A stretch of 64,000 nt of DNA, taken from NCBI GenBank assembly GCA_019056435.1, contig CP077641.1, forward strand, positions 434,001 through 498,000, read 5' to 3'. Both the position numbers and the translations under genes were made by a program. Shown in pieces: positions 1 to 9,396 of this stretch; the first letter of the stretch is position 1, and each line of letters opens with the position of its first letter. The stretch is from Stutzerimonas stutzeri. GTDB lineage: Bacteria; Pseudomonadota; Gammaproteobacteria; Pseudomonadales; Pseudomonadaceae. The notes beneath the pieces are model-generated. The model worked only from the letters and a program-made list of their open reading frames with translations, was not told the DNA's origin and did not search any database.

Positions 1-20
1 CTGTTCCTCTTTTCATACGC

Positions 21-37
21 ACGGGCGTTGCGCCCGT
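21..37. terminator. hairpin downstream of the FKBP gene
   Basis: A 7-bp perfect inverted repeat (ACGGGCG / CGCCCGT) with a 3-nt loop lies 12 bp beyond the fklB stop. No U-run follows on the minus strand, so Rho-independent termination is only possible, not clear. Confidence 0.3.
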
Positions 38-48
38 GACCGCTGCCC

Positions 49-667
49 TCAGAGGACGGCGAGCAGTTCGACGTCGAACACCAGCACACTGTGCGGCGGG
101 ATGCTGCCCACGCCTTGCGCACCGTAGGCCAATTCGCTTGGCACATAGAGCCGCCATTTGCTGCCGACGCCCATGAGTTGGAGGGCTTCGGTCCACCCGG
201 CGATCACACCGCCAACGGGGGAATTCCGCGGGCTGGCCACGCTGGTAGGAGCTGTCGAAGACGGTCCCGTCGATCAGGGTTCCGTGGTAATGCGTGCGGA
301 CGTGGTCATGCACACCGGGCGTGGCGCCCTCGCCTGCGTTCAGCACTTCGTACTGCAGGCCGGATGCGAGTGTAGTCACACCTTCGCGCTTAGCGTTCTC
401 GGCCAGGAAGGCCTTGCCTTCGCCAGCGGCTGCTTCGGCCTTCTTCTGTGCTTCGGCCTGCATACGCTCGCGGATGACCGCGAAGCTGGCGTTCAAGGCC
501 TGGGCATCGACACGGCTTTCGGCGCCAGAGAATGCATCGCGAATGCCTTCGATCACGGCGTCCAGGCAGATGCCCGGGGGCGGGTTGTCACGCAGCTGCT
601 CGCCGAGCTGGCGGCCGATACCGTAGCTGACCCGGGTTTCGTCGGTGGAAAGGTTGAGTTCGCTCAT
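49..667 (-). CDS. fklB: FKBP-type peptidyl-prolyl cis-trans isomerase, one-base frameshift
   Basis: Reading from the ATG at 667 gives an FklB/FkpA-like protein: an N-terminal dimerisation region (starts [18 protein letters not shown]), an Ala/Glu/Lys-rich helix, then the FKBP fold ([24 protein letters not shown]). The reading frame is lost in the C-run facing 217-221 and resumes one base out with [15 protein letters not shown] and the end motif [13 protein letters not shown]. Removing one C gives a continuous protein of about 205 aa, the normal FklB length. The family catalyses proline cis-trans isomerisation and assists folding. No signal peptide is seen, so it should be cytoplasmic. The frameshift is probably a sequence error, because both halves are fully conserved. 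Confidence 0.85.
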
Positions 668-734
668 GCCTGGGCTCCGCTGAAAAAGGTCGCACAGCCT
701 AGCACAGCGAAGCAGGCTTCGAGCGGCAGGCAGC

Positions 735-1040
735 TCACCAGGCCGAACGCAGACTGATCGGCACTCGCAACGGCTCCCGGACGCCGGTTGCCAACCCGCA
801 CATCTCGTCATAGGCCGAGCTGTGAACGAGGTACAGCGGCACCGCGGGCAACTCGCTGAGCAACTCACGAGCATGCTCGACGGAGCGCAGGTGAATCACG
901 CTTCCCTGCTCGTCACGCAGCACCTGAGAGCGGCCCTGCGCCTGAACACTCAGCAGGTAGAACCCACCTTCCAGCGAAACCAGGTCGAGCGCCTGTATCC
1001 GCGAGGCGTGTGCCTCTTCCATTAATGCCTGCATGTTCAT
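735..1040 (-). CDS. DUF6482-type small conserved protein
   Basis: This 101-aa protein has the pseudomonad DUF6482 pattern: an N-terminal helix, then LDLVSLEGGFYLL, a basic and polar middle, LRSVEHARELL and a closing EPLRVPISLRS. Its function is unknown. I chose the ATG at 1040 (MNMQALMEE) because GGAG sits six bases upstream; an in-frame ATG at 1052 would place the start over that ribosome site. There is no signal peptide or membrane segment. It lies between fklB and yqhA on the same strand, an order I recall from P. aeruginosa. Confidence 0.7.
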   Translation of the reverse strand: MNMQALMEEAHASRIQALDLVSLEGGFYLLSVQAQGRSQVLRDEQGSVIHLRSVEHARELLSELPAVPLYLVHSSAYDEMCGLATGVREPLRVPISLRSAW

Positions 1041-1140
1041 GACCAACTCCATGTACAGGGAAAACTGCCTTGTACAATATTTGATCGAGGCGGTACAACC
1101 CGCGCACCCGGTGGTCGGTTACCCACGCGGGCGACGAACA

Positions 1141-1629
1141 TCAGTGCTTGGTGAGCTTGTCCAGGTAGCCCATGGCGAACGCCGACAGCACGAAAGTCAG
1201 ATGGATGATGACGTACCACATCAGCTGCTCGCTCTCGAGCTGTTGGGCATCCATGAACATGCGTAGCAGATGGATCGAGGAGATGGCAACGATCGAAGCC
1301 GCGACCTTCATCTTCAACGAGCCGGAGTCCATCTTCCCCAACCAGTCGAGCTTTTCCTTGCCTTCGTCCACGTTCAGTTGCGACACGAAGTTCTCGTAGC
1401 CGGACAACATCACCATGACCAGCAAACCGCCGACCAGCGCCATGTCGATCAGCGACAACAGCTTCAGGATCAGATCGCCTTCACTCAGCGAGAGCACCGA
1501 CGGCAGGATGTGCCAGATTTCCTGAAAGAATTTGATCGCCAACGCCAGTAGCGCAAACGCCAGGCCGAAGTAGATTGGCGCCAGCAACCAGCGCGCCGCA
1601 TACATGCTGTTCTCGATGATACGTTCCAT
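1141..1629 (-). CDS. yqhA: YqhA family (UPF0114) inner-membrane protein
   Basis: The 162-aa protein starts [20 protein letters not shown], the hallmark N-terminus of the UPF0114/TIGR00645 family. Hydrophobic segments at about residues 12-32, 58-80, 108-124 and 133-153 predict four transmembrane helices, and the [10 protein letters not shown] motif lies between helices two and three. The family has no established biochemical function. Length matches the family. It is monocistronic in appearance, with about 100 bp to the gene on either side. Confidence 0.85.
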   Translation of the reverse strand: MERIIENSMYAARWLLAPIYFGLAFALLALAIKFFQEIWHILPSVLSLSEGDLILKLLSLIDMALVGGLLVMVMLSGYENFVSQLNVDEGKEKLDWLGKMDSGSLKMKVAASIVAISSIHLLRMFMDAQQLESEQLMWYVIIHLTFVLSAFAMGYLDKLTKH

Positions 1630-1784
1630 CTGTTCTCACTGTGAGGGAAGACACTCGCGGGCGAGTATACGCAGCGCAACGCGCCGTTCAAGGCGCACCG
1701 CGGCGGTTGAAACACGTGTGGATAACCACTGCCGGAGCGCCCGTCCGATGTCAGTAAAGGGTAGCGACGGAGGCGTCCGACCCG

Positions 1785-2120
1785 TCAGGTACGCGACTCC
1801 CAACCGCCCAGGTAGCGCGACTGATTGGCGTTGACCTTGCGCAATTCGGCCTGCATGTGCAGCTGCCAGATCGAAGGCGAGTCCGACTGACTGTAGCCCT
1901 GCCCGTAAAGATTGCTGGCGATTGCCTGAAGCACCGACTCGGCCGCACGAGGCCCGTGAAATGGGCCCTGCGCCTTGATCGCGGTCGGTTGCCCGCCATC
2001 AAGCCCCGCCGCGCAGAGCAGCGTCCACAAACCGTTGCCTCCGGCCAGGGGACGAATAATGCATTCGATACGGGTGACCAGGCCCAGGCACTGGCGGTTG
2101 AGGCAAAGCGTTGGAGTCAT
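1785..2120 (-). CDS. hypothetical protein, pseudomonad-type
   Basis: A 111-aa protein that I do not recognise by domain. The start at 2120 is supported by GAGG nine bases upstream. It opens with MTPTLCLNRQC and contains cysteines at about residues 6, 11, 20, 36 and no membrane segment. The C-terminal half is polar (NLYGQGYSQSDSPSIWQLHMQ). It sits upstream of, and is read in the same direction as, yqhA, with the Lon-like protease upstream of it. I recall a small hypothetical gene at this point in other pseudomonads, so it is probably real, but no function can be proposed. Confidence 0.55.
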   Translation of the reverse strand: MTPTLCLNRQCLGLVTRIECIIRPLAGGNGLWTLLCAAGLDGGQPTAIKAQGPFHGPRAAESVLQAIASNLYGQGYSQSDSPSIWQLHMQAELRKVNANQSRYLGGWESRT

Positions 2121-2294
2121 GGCGGCGGTCCTCGCGCTCGGTCGCGCCTCGCCGCCGTGAACGAACCGGCGCGGCCAACCCGTTTATCCCCAGAGGCTGT
2201 GGATAATCATGTGGAAAGAGAGTGGGAACTCTCGTTCACTGCAGACCCGCCGCTGACCGTATCGTTCCGTTCAAAAATCGTCCAGCTGCTACCC

Positions 2295-4744
2295 TCAGCT
2301 TTTCCCACCCGCGATGGCCGCGGCGGTCGCCAGGACCTCTTCCGGCGAAGCCGCATCGGTCCTTGAGTCATCCTCGAGTTCGATCTCGGCGATGTCGCGC
2401 AACCGCTCAACGACGCGCGCGTTGACGCTGCCCTTGGGGAAGTGACCGTCCTGATCCGCCGCACCGACCGGCTCGCCGACCAGCAGCGCCAGCGCCTCGT
2501 CCACGTGCCGCACGGCATAGATGTGGAAGCGCTCCTGGCGCACGGCTTCCAGCACCCGCTCATCCAGCATCAACGTCGTGACATTGGAAAACGGGATGAT
2601 CGCGCCCTGTTCACCGGTCAGCCCACGCGCCTCGCAAAGGCGGAAGAAACCTTCGATCTTTTCGTTCACCCCGCCAACGGCCTGGACCTCGCCGAACTGG
2701 TTGATCGAACCGGTGATGGCAAAACATTGTTTCAGTGGCGTTCGGGAAATAGCCGAGATCAGCGCACAGCATTCGCCCAGCGAGGCACTGTCGCCATCGA
2801 CATACCCGTAGGACTGCTCCAGCGCGATGCTCGCAGAGATCTCCAGCGGGAATTCCTGCGCATAACGGCTGCCGAGGAAACCGGTCAGGATCATCACGCC
2901 CTTGGGTGGATCGGTTGTCCGAGGTTGACCTCGCGCTCGATGTCCACGATGCCGGAGCCACCGGGGTAGACGGTCGCGGAAATGCGCGCCGGCATGCCGA
3001 AAGCCGAGTCGCCGACTTCCAGTACGGTCAGGCCGTTGCACTTGCCGATCGCGGCCCCTTCACTGTCAATGAGGATCACGCCTGCCAGGATGTCCTCGAG
3101 GATGCGCGCCGAGACGCGCCCGGTACGGGTCGCCTTGGCCTTGAGCGCCCGCTCGATATGGCCGACGTCGGTCACCTCATCCTTTGCCAGTTGACGAATG
3201 AAGTCGGCCTCGCTGACCAGCTGGAAGATGTCACCGATACGCGCCGAGAGTCGCCCCTGGTGCTCGGCCAGCCGTGCACTGTAGGTCGCCAGGCGCGCTA
3301 CCGCGGCGGCGGTGAGCGGCGCCATGCCCTCTTCAGAGGTACGTGTCTTCATCAATTGCGCGAATTGCTCGAGGCTGTCCTCGGCGAGCGGGATCTCCTC
3401 GTCGAAATCCACCAGCACGCGAAACATTTCCTGGAAGTCGGGATCCAGGTCCTGAAGGGTGTAGTAGAGCTGCCGTGAACCGATGATCACGACCTTGACG
3501 TTGAGTGGGATGACCGCCGGGTTCAGCGTGACGGTCGCCAGACGGCCCATCTCCGCCAGCGGCGACTCCATTTTCAGGCGCCGCGACTGCAATGCGCGCT
3601 TGAGCGCTTCCCAGACGAAGGGCTCGCTGAGCATCTTCTCCGCCTCGAGCATCAGGAAGCCGCCATTGGCGCGGTGCAACGCACCGGGGCGCAGCTGCCG
3701 ATAGCTCGTGTAGAGCGCGCCCTGGTCGGTGCTGTACTCGATGCGGCCAAACAGGTTGTCGTAGGTCGGATGCGGCTCGAACACCACTGGCGCACCGCCA
3801 TCGAGCGGATGCCCGACCATCAGGCTGGGGCTGTACTGTTCCTCGAGCAACTGCCGGGTCTGGGCATCGGGCCGGTTCTCGTCGACCAGTTGCTCGACCA
3901 CCGTCTTGAGCAGGTTGACCTGCACGGCCTGCAGGTAGGCCTCGATCCCGGCGTTCTCGGCGTATTTCTCCGAGAGCGGCGCAAGCAGCGGCTGCAGCGC
4001 CTGGGTAATGGTTTCGTCATTCAGGTGCCGCAGCTGATTGCTCGACTCGCGCTTCCACTGCGGCAGGCTGGCCAGTCCCTCGTTGAGCTGGACCTCCAGG
4101 GCAGAAATATCCTCGTGATAACGCTCGCGTTCGGCTTCCGGCAGCTGGGCGAACTCCGCCTCGTCCATCGACTTGCCGTCCTTCATCGGCGTGAAGGCGA
4201 TGTTGGTGCTGTCGCGATACAGCGCGATGTCCTTCTCCAGCGCGGCCTTTTCGATGACATCGAGCGCCTTGTCGTAACGCTGATTGAAGGCACGGTCGAT
4301 GGCACTCTTCTTCTGCTGGAAGCTCGGGTGCTCGAACACCGCCGGGAAGGTGGCCATCAGGTTATCGATCAGCTGACCGATGTCGGCGATGAACTCGGCT
4401 GCGCCGCCCTTGGGCAGCTCCAGCACGCGCGGCTCGCGAGGTTCGTCGAAGTTGTTGACATAGACCCAGTCGGACGGGGTATCCAGGCGCTTGCCCTCGG
4501 CCTTCAGATAACGGCGCACGAAGGAGAACCGACCGGTCCCCGGCTCGCCCATCACGTAAACGTTGTAACCCGGACGAGGCATGGCGACGCCGAATTGCAG
4601 GGCCTCGACGGCACGCTCCTGCCCGAGCACGCCAAGAAAGGGCTCCAGCTCATCGGTGGTCTTGAAATTGAACTGGCTGGGTTCGAAGGGACGGGTCAGC
4701 GCATCGGGCGCCAGGCGCAGGCCGGGAGCGACAGTTTCGGGCAT
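2295..4744 (-). CDS. Lon-family ATP-dependent protease, one-base frameshift
   Basis: This is a LonB/YcbZ-like AAA+ protease of about 816 aa. The start at 4744 (MPETVAPGLRLAPDALTRPF) has AAGGA eight bases upstream. The N-terminal part holds the Walker A loop MGEPGTGRFSF, unusual in having Arg where Lys is normal. The middle has the AAA lid, and the C-terminal protease domain has the catalytic Ser in GDSASLGEC and Lys in GGVNEKIEGFF. The frame breaks near 2901-2907, between REVNLGQPIH and KGVMILTGFL; restoring one base joins them exactly. It belongs with pseudomonad Lon-like stress proteases (AsrA-like group), not canonical Lon, because the Lon N-domain is absent. The break is probably a sequencing error. 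Confidence 0.85.
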
Positions 4745-4898
4745 CGGAAATCCTTGCTGGAGGTGGCCGCACGGCCACGAGTGATGCCGCCATTCTGGCG
4801 ATGCCCATGCCGGGCTGCAAGGCTGGGCACGCCCGTCCGACGCCATGCGTCCTCATCGCGGGTGCGACATTTCGAGCCAACCGCATGAACCGGCCGGC

Positions 4899-4912
4899 TT
4901 GATTCAAGTCAA
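4899..4912 (+). promoter_or_regulatory. Anr/FNR-like box upstream of ccpA
   Basis: TTGATTCAAGTCAA differs from the Anr consensus TTGATnnnnATCAA at one position and lies 60 bp before the peroxidase start. Related cytochrome c peroxidases in pseudomonads are induced at low oxygen by Anr. The site is a prediction from sequence only. Confidence 0.6.
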
Positions 4913-4971
4913 CTCGTCAGCTGGCGGACAAGCGCCTCCTAGAGCGGCCAACATAGCAAAAGGACTCCGTG

Positions 4972-6003
4972 ATGAGCTGCCGTATTCCCGTCCTGTTCAG
5001 CGGACTGCTGCTGATCGCCAACGTGGGCGCCGCCGACGAACTGCGCGACCGCGCCAACGCCATCTTCAAGCCCATTCCCGACAAGGTCACACAAGTGCGT
5101 GGCCAGGCGGTGAGCGATGACCAGGCCCGGCTCGGGCACAAGTTGTGGTTCGACCCGCGCCTGTCGCGCAGCCATGTGATCAGCTGCAACACCTGCCACA
5201 ACCTGAGCCTCGGCGGTGGCGACAACGTCCCCACCTCGATCGGCCATGGCTGGCAGAAGGGCCCACGCAACTCGCCAACCGTACTGAACGCGGTGTTCAA
5301 CGCCGCGCAGTTCTGGGACGGTCGCGCCGAAGATCTGCAGGCCCAGGCCAAGGGCCCGGTACAGGCCGGGGTGGAAATGAACAACACACCCGATCGCGTC
5401 GTCGCCACGCTCAAGAGCATTCCGGAGTACGCCAACGCCTTCAAGGAGGCCTTCCCGAACGACAAGGACCCGGTCAGCTTCGACAACATGGCCTATGCGC
5501 TGGAAGCCTTCGAGGTCAGTCTGACCACACCCAACTCGCCATTCGACCGCTTCCTGAAGGGCGACGACAAGGCGCTCGATGCCAAACAGAAGGAAGGCCT
5601 GGCGTTCTTCATGGACAGCGGCTGCTCGGCCTGTCACAACGGCGTCAACGTGGGTGGGCAGGGGTACTTTCCGTTCGGCGTGATCAAGAAGCCCGGCGCG
5701 GAGATTCTGCCTTCGGGCGACAAGGGCCGCTTCACGGTGACCAACACCGCGACCGACGAGTACGTGTTCCGCGCCGCACCGCTGCGCAACGTCGCGCTGA
5801 CGCCGCCCTACTTCCACAGCGGCGAGGTCTGGGAACTGGAGCAAGCGGTAGCGATCATGGGCGACAGCCAGCTCGGCCGAACCCTCAAGCCGGACGAAGC
5901 CAGCGCAATCGCCGCATTCCTGCGCAGCCTGACCGGCACGCAGCCTCAGGTCGCCTATCCGGTACTGCCGCCGAGCTCGGCCGACACGCCCAAACCTGAG
6001 TGA
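4972..6003 (+). CDS. ccpA: di-haem cytochrome c peroxidase
   Basis: The 343-aa precursor has a signal peptide ending near residue 20 (NVGAAD) and two c-type haem sites, CNTCH at 72-76 and CSACH at 218-222. This is the bacterial CcpA/MauG-type architecture: the first domain carries the peroxidatic haem and the second the electron-transfer haem. It reduces hydrogen peroxide to water in the periplasm with electrons from cytochrome c or azurin. I chose the ATG at 4972 over an adjacent GTG because AGGA lies seven bases before it. An Anr-like box is upstream, which fits oxygen-limited expression. It is divergent from the Lon-like protease. Confidence 0.92.
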   Translation: MSCRIPVLFSGLLLIANVGAADELRDRANAIFKPIPDKVTQVRGQAVSDDQARLGHKLWFDPRLSRSHVISCNTCHNLSLGGGDNVPTSIGHGWQKGPRNSPTVLNAVFNAAQFWDGRAEDLQAQAKGPVQAGVEMNNTPDRVVATLKSIPEYANAFKEAFPNDKDPVSFDNMAYALEAFEVSLTTPNSPFDRFLKGDDKALDAKQKEGLAFFMDSGCSACHNGVNVGGQGYFPFGVIKKPGAEILPSGDKGRFTVTNTATDEYVFRAAPLRNVALTPPYFHSGEVWELEQAVAIMGDSQLGRTLKPDEASAIAAFLRSLTGTQPQVAYPVLPPSSADTPKPE

Positions 6004-6050
6004 TCCTCACGACCCGCTTCCGGCCACGGCGGCCGGGAGCGCTCGGTATA

Positions 6051-6461
6051 TCAGGTGCGATTCTGCTCACGCAGCGCATCGCGGATCTCGGTCAGCAACA
6101 CTTCCTCCTTGCTCGGGGCCGGCGGCGCGGACGGTGCCTCGGCCTCCTTGCGCTTGAGGTGATTGATGGCCCGCACGACCATGAAGATGACGAAGGCGAC
6201 GATCGTGAAGTCAAACACGGCCTGGACGAAACGCCCGTAGCTCAAGGTCACGGCCGGCGTATCGCCTACAGCCTGCTTGAGCACGATGGCCAGGTCGGAA
6301 AAGTCCACCCCGCCGATCAGCAGCCCAAGCGGCGGCGTCACCACGTCGGCGACGAACGACGAGACGATCTTGGTGAAGGCCGCACCGATGATGATCCCCA
6401 CCGCCATGTCGATCACGTTTCCCCTGACCGCAAATGCCTTGAATTCGCTGAGCATGCTCAT
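6051..6461 (-). CDS. mscL: large-conductance mechanosensitive channel MscL
   Basis: The 136-aa protein begins [20 protein letters not shown], the amphipathic N-helix of MscL, followed by TM1 (about residues 20-45, [16 protein letters not shown]), a periplasmic loop with [10 protein letters not shown]2 (about 75-98) and a charged C-terminal helix. The channel is a homopentamer that opens under membrane tension to release solutes on osmotic down-shock. The ATG at 6461 has GAGAGGAAA upstream. Longer upstream reading is out of keeping with the family and is ignored. Confidence 0.95.
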   Translation of the reverse strand: MSMLSEFKAFAVRGNVIDMAVGIIIGAAFTKIVSSFVADVVTPPLGLLIGGVDFSDLAIVLKQAVGDTPAVTLSYGRFVQAVFDFTIVAFVIFMVVRAINHLKRKEAEAPSAPPAPSKEEVLLTEIRDALREQNRT

Positions 6462-6718
6462 CTGTATCTTTCCTCTCGTAGGTGAGAACCCGTGCCTGGC
6501 CAGACATGGCGCGTACAGGCCCGGCACACTGTCCACGACGTCCGAACGACAGCCGTCCCGCTTCGACCATTGGCAGCATAGGTTGGGTTCAATGCCCAGG
6601 CCAGACGCTGGCGCGACAGGCGGCAACAGCCACGTGGGAACGGCTTGATCGCCGTCAACAGCGGAACCGGCCGGCGCGGCTAAGGTACAGCTCCACTGAC
6701 AAACCCCCGGAGCCAACC

Positions 6719-6988
6719 ATGCATGTCGAACATCACCCGCTGATCAAGGATTTCCCGGAAAAACGCGAGCAATTGCAGATGCTGCGCCAGCAGGATCCTG
6801 CCTTTTCCCGCAAGGCCGATGAATACGAAGCACTGGACAAGCAGATCTGCCGAGTTGAAGACGGGATCGAGCGGCTGGACGATGACGCCCTCACCGCCCT
6901 CAAGCTCGAGCGCGTCGCGCTCAAGGATGCCATCGCCAAGGACCTCAAGCGCGCCAGCGGCAGCTGCTGCGGCGGTTGCTGCGGCTGA
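6719..6988 (+). CDS. DUF465/YdcH-family protein with Cys-Gly tail
   Basis: The 89-aa protein has the DUF465 coiled-coil hairpin: [15 protein letters not shown], then a helix with [14 protein letters not shown] and a second helix with [17 protein letters not shown]. YdcH-type proteins are small and of unknown function. Its C-terminus is unusual, ending [10 protein letters not shown], with four cysteines in two pairs that could bind a metal or form disulfides. A strong terminator follows directly. Upstream, 6462-6718 holds no gene that I can support. Confidence 0.8.
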   Translation: MHVEHHPLIKDFPEKREQLQMLRQQDPAFSRKADEYEALDKQICRVEDGIERLDDDALTALKLERVALKDAIAKDLKRASGSCCGGCCG

Positions 6989-7004
6989 TCGCCCACGATC
7001 GCTC

Positions 7005-7030
7005 AAAGCCCGCCACTTGGCGGGCTTTTT
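7005..7030 (+). terminator. Rho-independent terminator after the DUF465 gene
   Basis: AAAGCCCGCC and GGCGGGCTTT flank a 4-nt loop and are followed by a T-run, 17 bp after the DUF465 stop. The stem could also end the converging CopD-like gene at 7046. Confidence 0.85.
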
Positions 7031-7045
7031 CATTGGTGAGATCGA

Positions 7046-7480
7046 TTAGAACAACCCGCCGAACCTGAACCCCGCGCCCACCCAGACGAACGCCACCGCT
7101 GTCAGGGTAATCAGCAGGATATGAACGCCCAGGTGCGGTAAACGCTGCTCGTCCAGGCGCGGGATCAGCGCCAGCCGAGCGTGCACGCCCGGCAGCACCG
7201 TCACCCCCATCAGAGCCAGCTTCGCCTGCACCAGATGCGCGACCGGCGAGTCGCCGAACCAATGCGCATGCGGCAACCATTGCCCGGCGAGCCAGATACC
7301 GGAGGCGACCTGCACCAGCAAGGCCGGAAGGCCGACGCGCTCGTAAAGCCCCTCGAAATGGCGCACCGGCTGGACATCACGCCGCCTCAGTGCACCCGGC
7401 AGCACGCTGAACAACAGCACCAGGTGCCCACCGACCCAGACACTGGCGCCGAGCAGATGGATGAACAACACGTAGCGCAT
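7046..7480 (-). CDS. CopD-like membrane protein
   Basis: The 144-aa protein has four hydrophobic segments (about residues 2-24, 48-68, 82-100 and 115-137) and conserved histidines in MRYVLFIHLLGASVWVGGH, typical of the CopD/PF05425 domain found in copper-resistance and haem-related membrane proteins. Only this domain is present; there is no CopC part. Metal or haem handling is likely, but the substrate is unknown. It is divergent from radA with 115 bp between the starts. Confidence 0.7.
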   Translation of the reverse strand: MRYVLFIHLLGASVWVGGHLVLLFSVLPGALRRRDVQPVRHFEGLYERVGLPALLVQVASGIWLAGQWLPHAHWFGDSPVAHLVQAKLALMGVTVLPGVHARLALIPRLDEQRLPHLGVHILLITLTAVAFVWVGAGFRFGGLF

Positions 7481-7595
7481 GGCTTGGCTCCTGTTCGTTT
7501 TGTTTACAGTCTGGAGGCTCGCCGCGCGCTTGTGGCTGATGGCGATCAAGTCAGCCGCTATCATGCGACTCCATTTGCCCGACGCGGAGTTCCCC

Positions 7596-8957
7596 ATGGC
7601 CAAGGCAAAGCGCATGTACGGCTGCACCGAGTGCGGCTCGACCTTTCCCAAGTGGGCCGGCCAGTGCGGTGACTGCGGTGCCTGGAACACATTGGTGGAA
7701 ACCGTCGTCGAGGCCACCCCGGCCGCATCGGGCCGCGCCGGCTGGGCCGGTGACCAGGCCAACATCAAGACCCTGGCCGAAGTCAGCGTCGAGGAAGTGC
7801 CGCGCTTCTCTACCGCCTCCGGCGAACTGGACCGCGTGCTCGGTGGCGGCCTGGTCGACGGTTCGGTGGTGCTGATCGGCGGCGACCCGGGCATCGGCAA
7901 GTCCACCATCCTCCTGCAGACGCTCTGCGCCATCGCCCAGCGCTTCCCGGCGCTGTACGTCACCGGCGAGGAATCGCAGCAGCAGGTCGCCATGCGCGCC
8001 CGCCGCCTGGACCTGCCGCAGGACAGGCTCAAGGTGATGACCGAAACCTGCATCGAATCGATCATCGCCACCGCCCGCGCCGAGAAGCCCAAGGTCATGG
8101 TCATCGACTCGATCCAGACCATCTTCACCGAGCAGCTGCAGTCGGCGCCTGGCGGCGTGGCCCAGGTCCGCGAGAGCGCGGCGTTACTGGTGCGCTTTGC
8201 CAAGCAGAGCGGCACGGCGATATTTCTGGTCGGCCACGTGACCAAGGAAGGCGCACTGGCCGGGCCGCGCGTGCTCGAGCACATGGTCGACACGGTGCTG
8301 TACTTCGAGGGCGAATCCGACGGTCGCCTGCGCCTGTTGCGCGCGGTGAAGAACCGCTTCGGCGCGGTCAACGAACTCGGCGTGTTCGGCATGACCGACA
8401 AGGGCCTCAAGGAGGTCACCAACCCCTCGGCGATCTTTCTCACCCGCGCCCAGGAAGCGGTGCCGGGCAGCGTGGTGATGGCCACCTGGGAAGGCACCCG
8501 GCCGATGCTGGTGGAGGTGCAGGCGCTGGTCGATACCAGCCACCTGGCCAATCCGCGGCGCGTCACCCTGGGCCTGGACCAGAATCGCCTGGCCATGCTG
8601 CTGGCCGTGCTACACCGCCATGGCAGCATTCCGACCTATGACCAGGACGTGTTCATCAACGTGGTAGGCGGCGTGAAAGTGCTGGAAACCGCGGCGGACC
8701 TGGCCCTGATGGCCGCGGTGATCTCCAGCCTGCGCAACCGGCCGCTGGATACCGATCTGCTGGTATTCGGCGAGGTGGGGCTGTCCGGCGAGATTCGCCC
8801 GGTGCCGAGCGGTCAGGAGCGCCTGAAGGAGGCCGCCAAGCATGGATTCAAGCGCGCCATCGTGCCCAAGGGCAACGCGCCGAAGGAGGCGCCGGCGGGC
8901 CTGCAGATCATCGCGGTGACACGCTTGGAGCAGGCACTCGACGCGCTCTTCGAATAG
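7596..8957 (+). CDS. radA: DNA repair protein RadA
   Basis: The 453-aa protein has the RadA signature set: a C4 zinc finger (C10, C13, C24, C27), a RecA-like ATPase with Walker A GGDPGIGKST near residue 95, the KNRFG motif, and a C-terminal Lon-protease-like domain (residues about 290-453) that lacks a working protease site. RadA/Sms promotes branch migration of recombination intermediates. The start at 7596 follows CGGAG and gives the usual family length. Confidence 0.97.
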   Translation: MAKAKRMYGCTECGSTFPKWAGQCGDCGAWNTLVETVVEATPAASGRAGWAGDQANIKTLAEVSVEEVPRFSTASGELDRVLGGGLVDGSVVLIGGDPGIGKSTILLQTLCAIAQRFPALYVTGEESQQQVAMRARRLDLPQDRLKVMTETCIESIIATARAEKPKVMVIDSIQTIFTEQLQSAPGGVAQVRESAALLVRFAKQSGTAIFLVGHVTKEGALAGPRVLEHMVDTVLYFEGESDGRLRLLRAVKNRFGAVNELGVFGMTDKGLKEVTNPSAIFLTRAQEAVPGSVVMATWEGTRPMLVEVQALVDTSHLANPRRVTLGLDQNRLAMLLAVLHRHGSIPTYDQDVFINVVGGVKVLETAADLALMAAVISSLRNRPLDTDLLVFGEVGLSGEIRPVPSGQERLKEAAKHGFKRAIVPKGNAPKEAPAGLQIIAVTRLEQALDALFE

Positions 8958-8960
8958 CCG

Positions 8961-9335
8961 TCAGGCCTCGCCGAGCGCGGCCAGTTCGCGCTCCAGCAGC
9001 GCTTCGTCACCCAGGTTCAGTTCAACCAGGCGACGCAGGTGGCTGATGGAGTCGACGTCGATGTGTCGGCAAACGAAGCCGATCAGCTCGCCATCGGCAT
9101 GCGCCATCTCGGCCTCCATGCGCACCTCGGCATCGTCGGCCAGGCGAATGCGTGCCTCGAACGGCTGGGTGGGATCTGCCTCTGCGTCCCAGCCGTCGGG
9201 ACGGTGTACGAGCAGGCCTTTCAAAGACAGGTCATGCAGTTCGACCCGCCATCGGCGCGAGCCCTGCACGAGTTCGGTGGCGGCGTCGAAGGCGAAGCGC
9301 TGGAAGCGCCGACGGTCGCTGGAGTGTTCGCTCAT
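8961..9335 (-). CDS. mapZ: PilZ-domain c-di-GMP adaptor, MapZ-like
   Basis: The 124-aa protein has the PilZ c-di-GMP contacts: an arginine cluster DRRRFQR at residues 7-13, and the DLSLKG box near 35-40. The C-terminus ([19 protein letters not shown]) matches what I recall of P. aeruginosa MapZ almost residue for residue. MapZ binds the chemotaxis methyltransferase CheR1 when c-di-GMP is present and so alters flagellar motor switching. It sits next to radA on the opposite strand, the same arrangement as in P. aeruginosa. Confidence 0.85.
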   Translation of the reverse strand: MSEHSSDRRRFQRFAFDAATELVQGSRRWRVELHDLSLKGLLVHRPDGWDAEADPTQPFEARIRLADDAEVRMEAEMAHADGELIGFVCRHIDVDSISHLRRLVELNLGDEALLERELAALGEA

Positions 9336-9396
9336 CGGTTCGGCTCCTGAAGTGGTAATGAGACTATAGGCCACGCGCGGTCAACCCGGCCGGAAG

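Noticed and set aside
2899-2910. Programmed frameshift in the Lon-like protease
   Set aside because: No slippery heptamer or downstream structure is obvious, and the lesion is of the same kind as the impossible ones in rpoA and rpsK.
7481-8629. Long N-terminal extension of the CopD-like gene
   Set aside because: The extra 380 residues are antisense to radA. The family starts at the Met at 7480, just before the first membrane helix.
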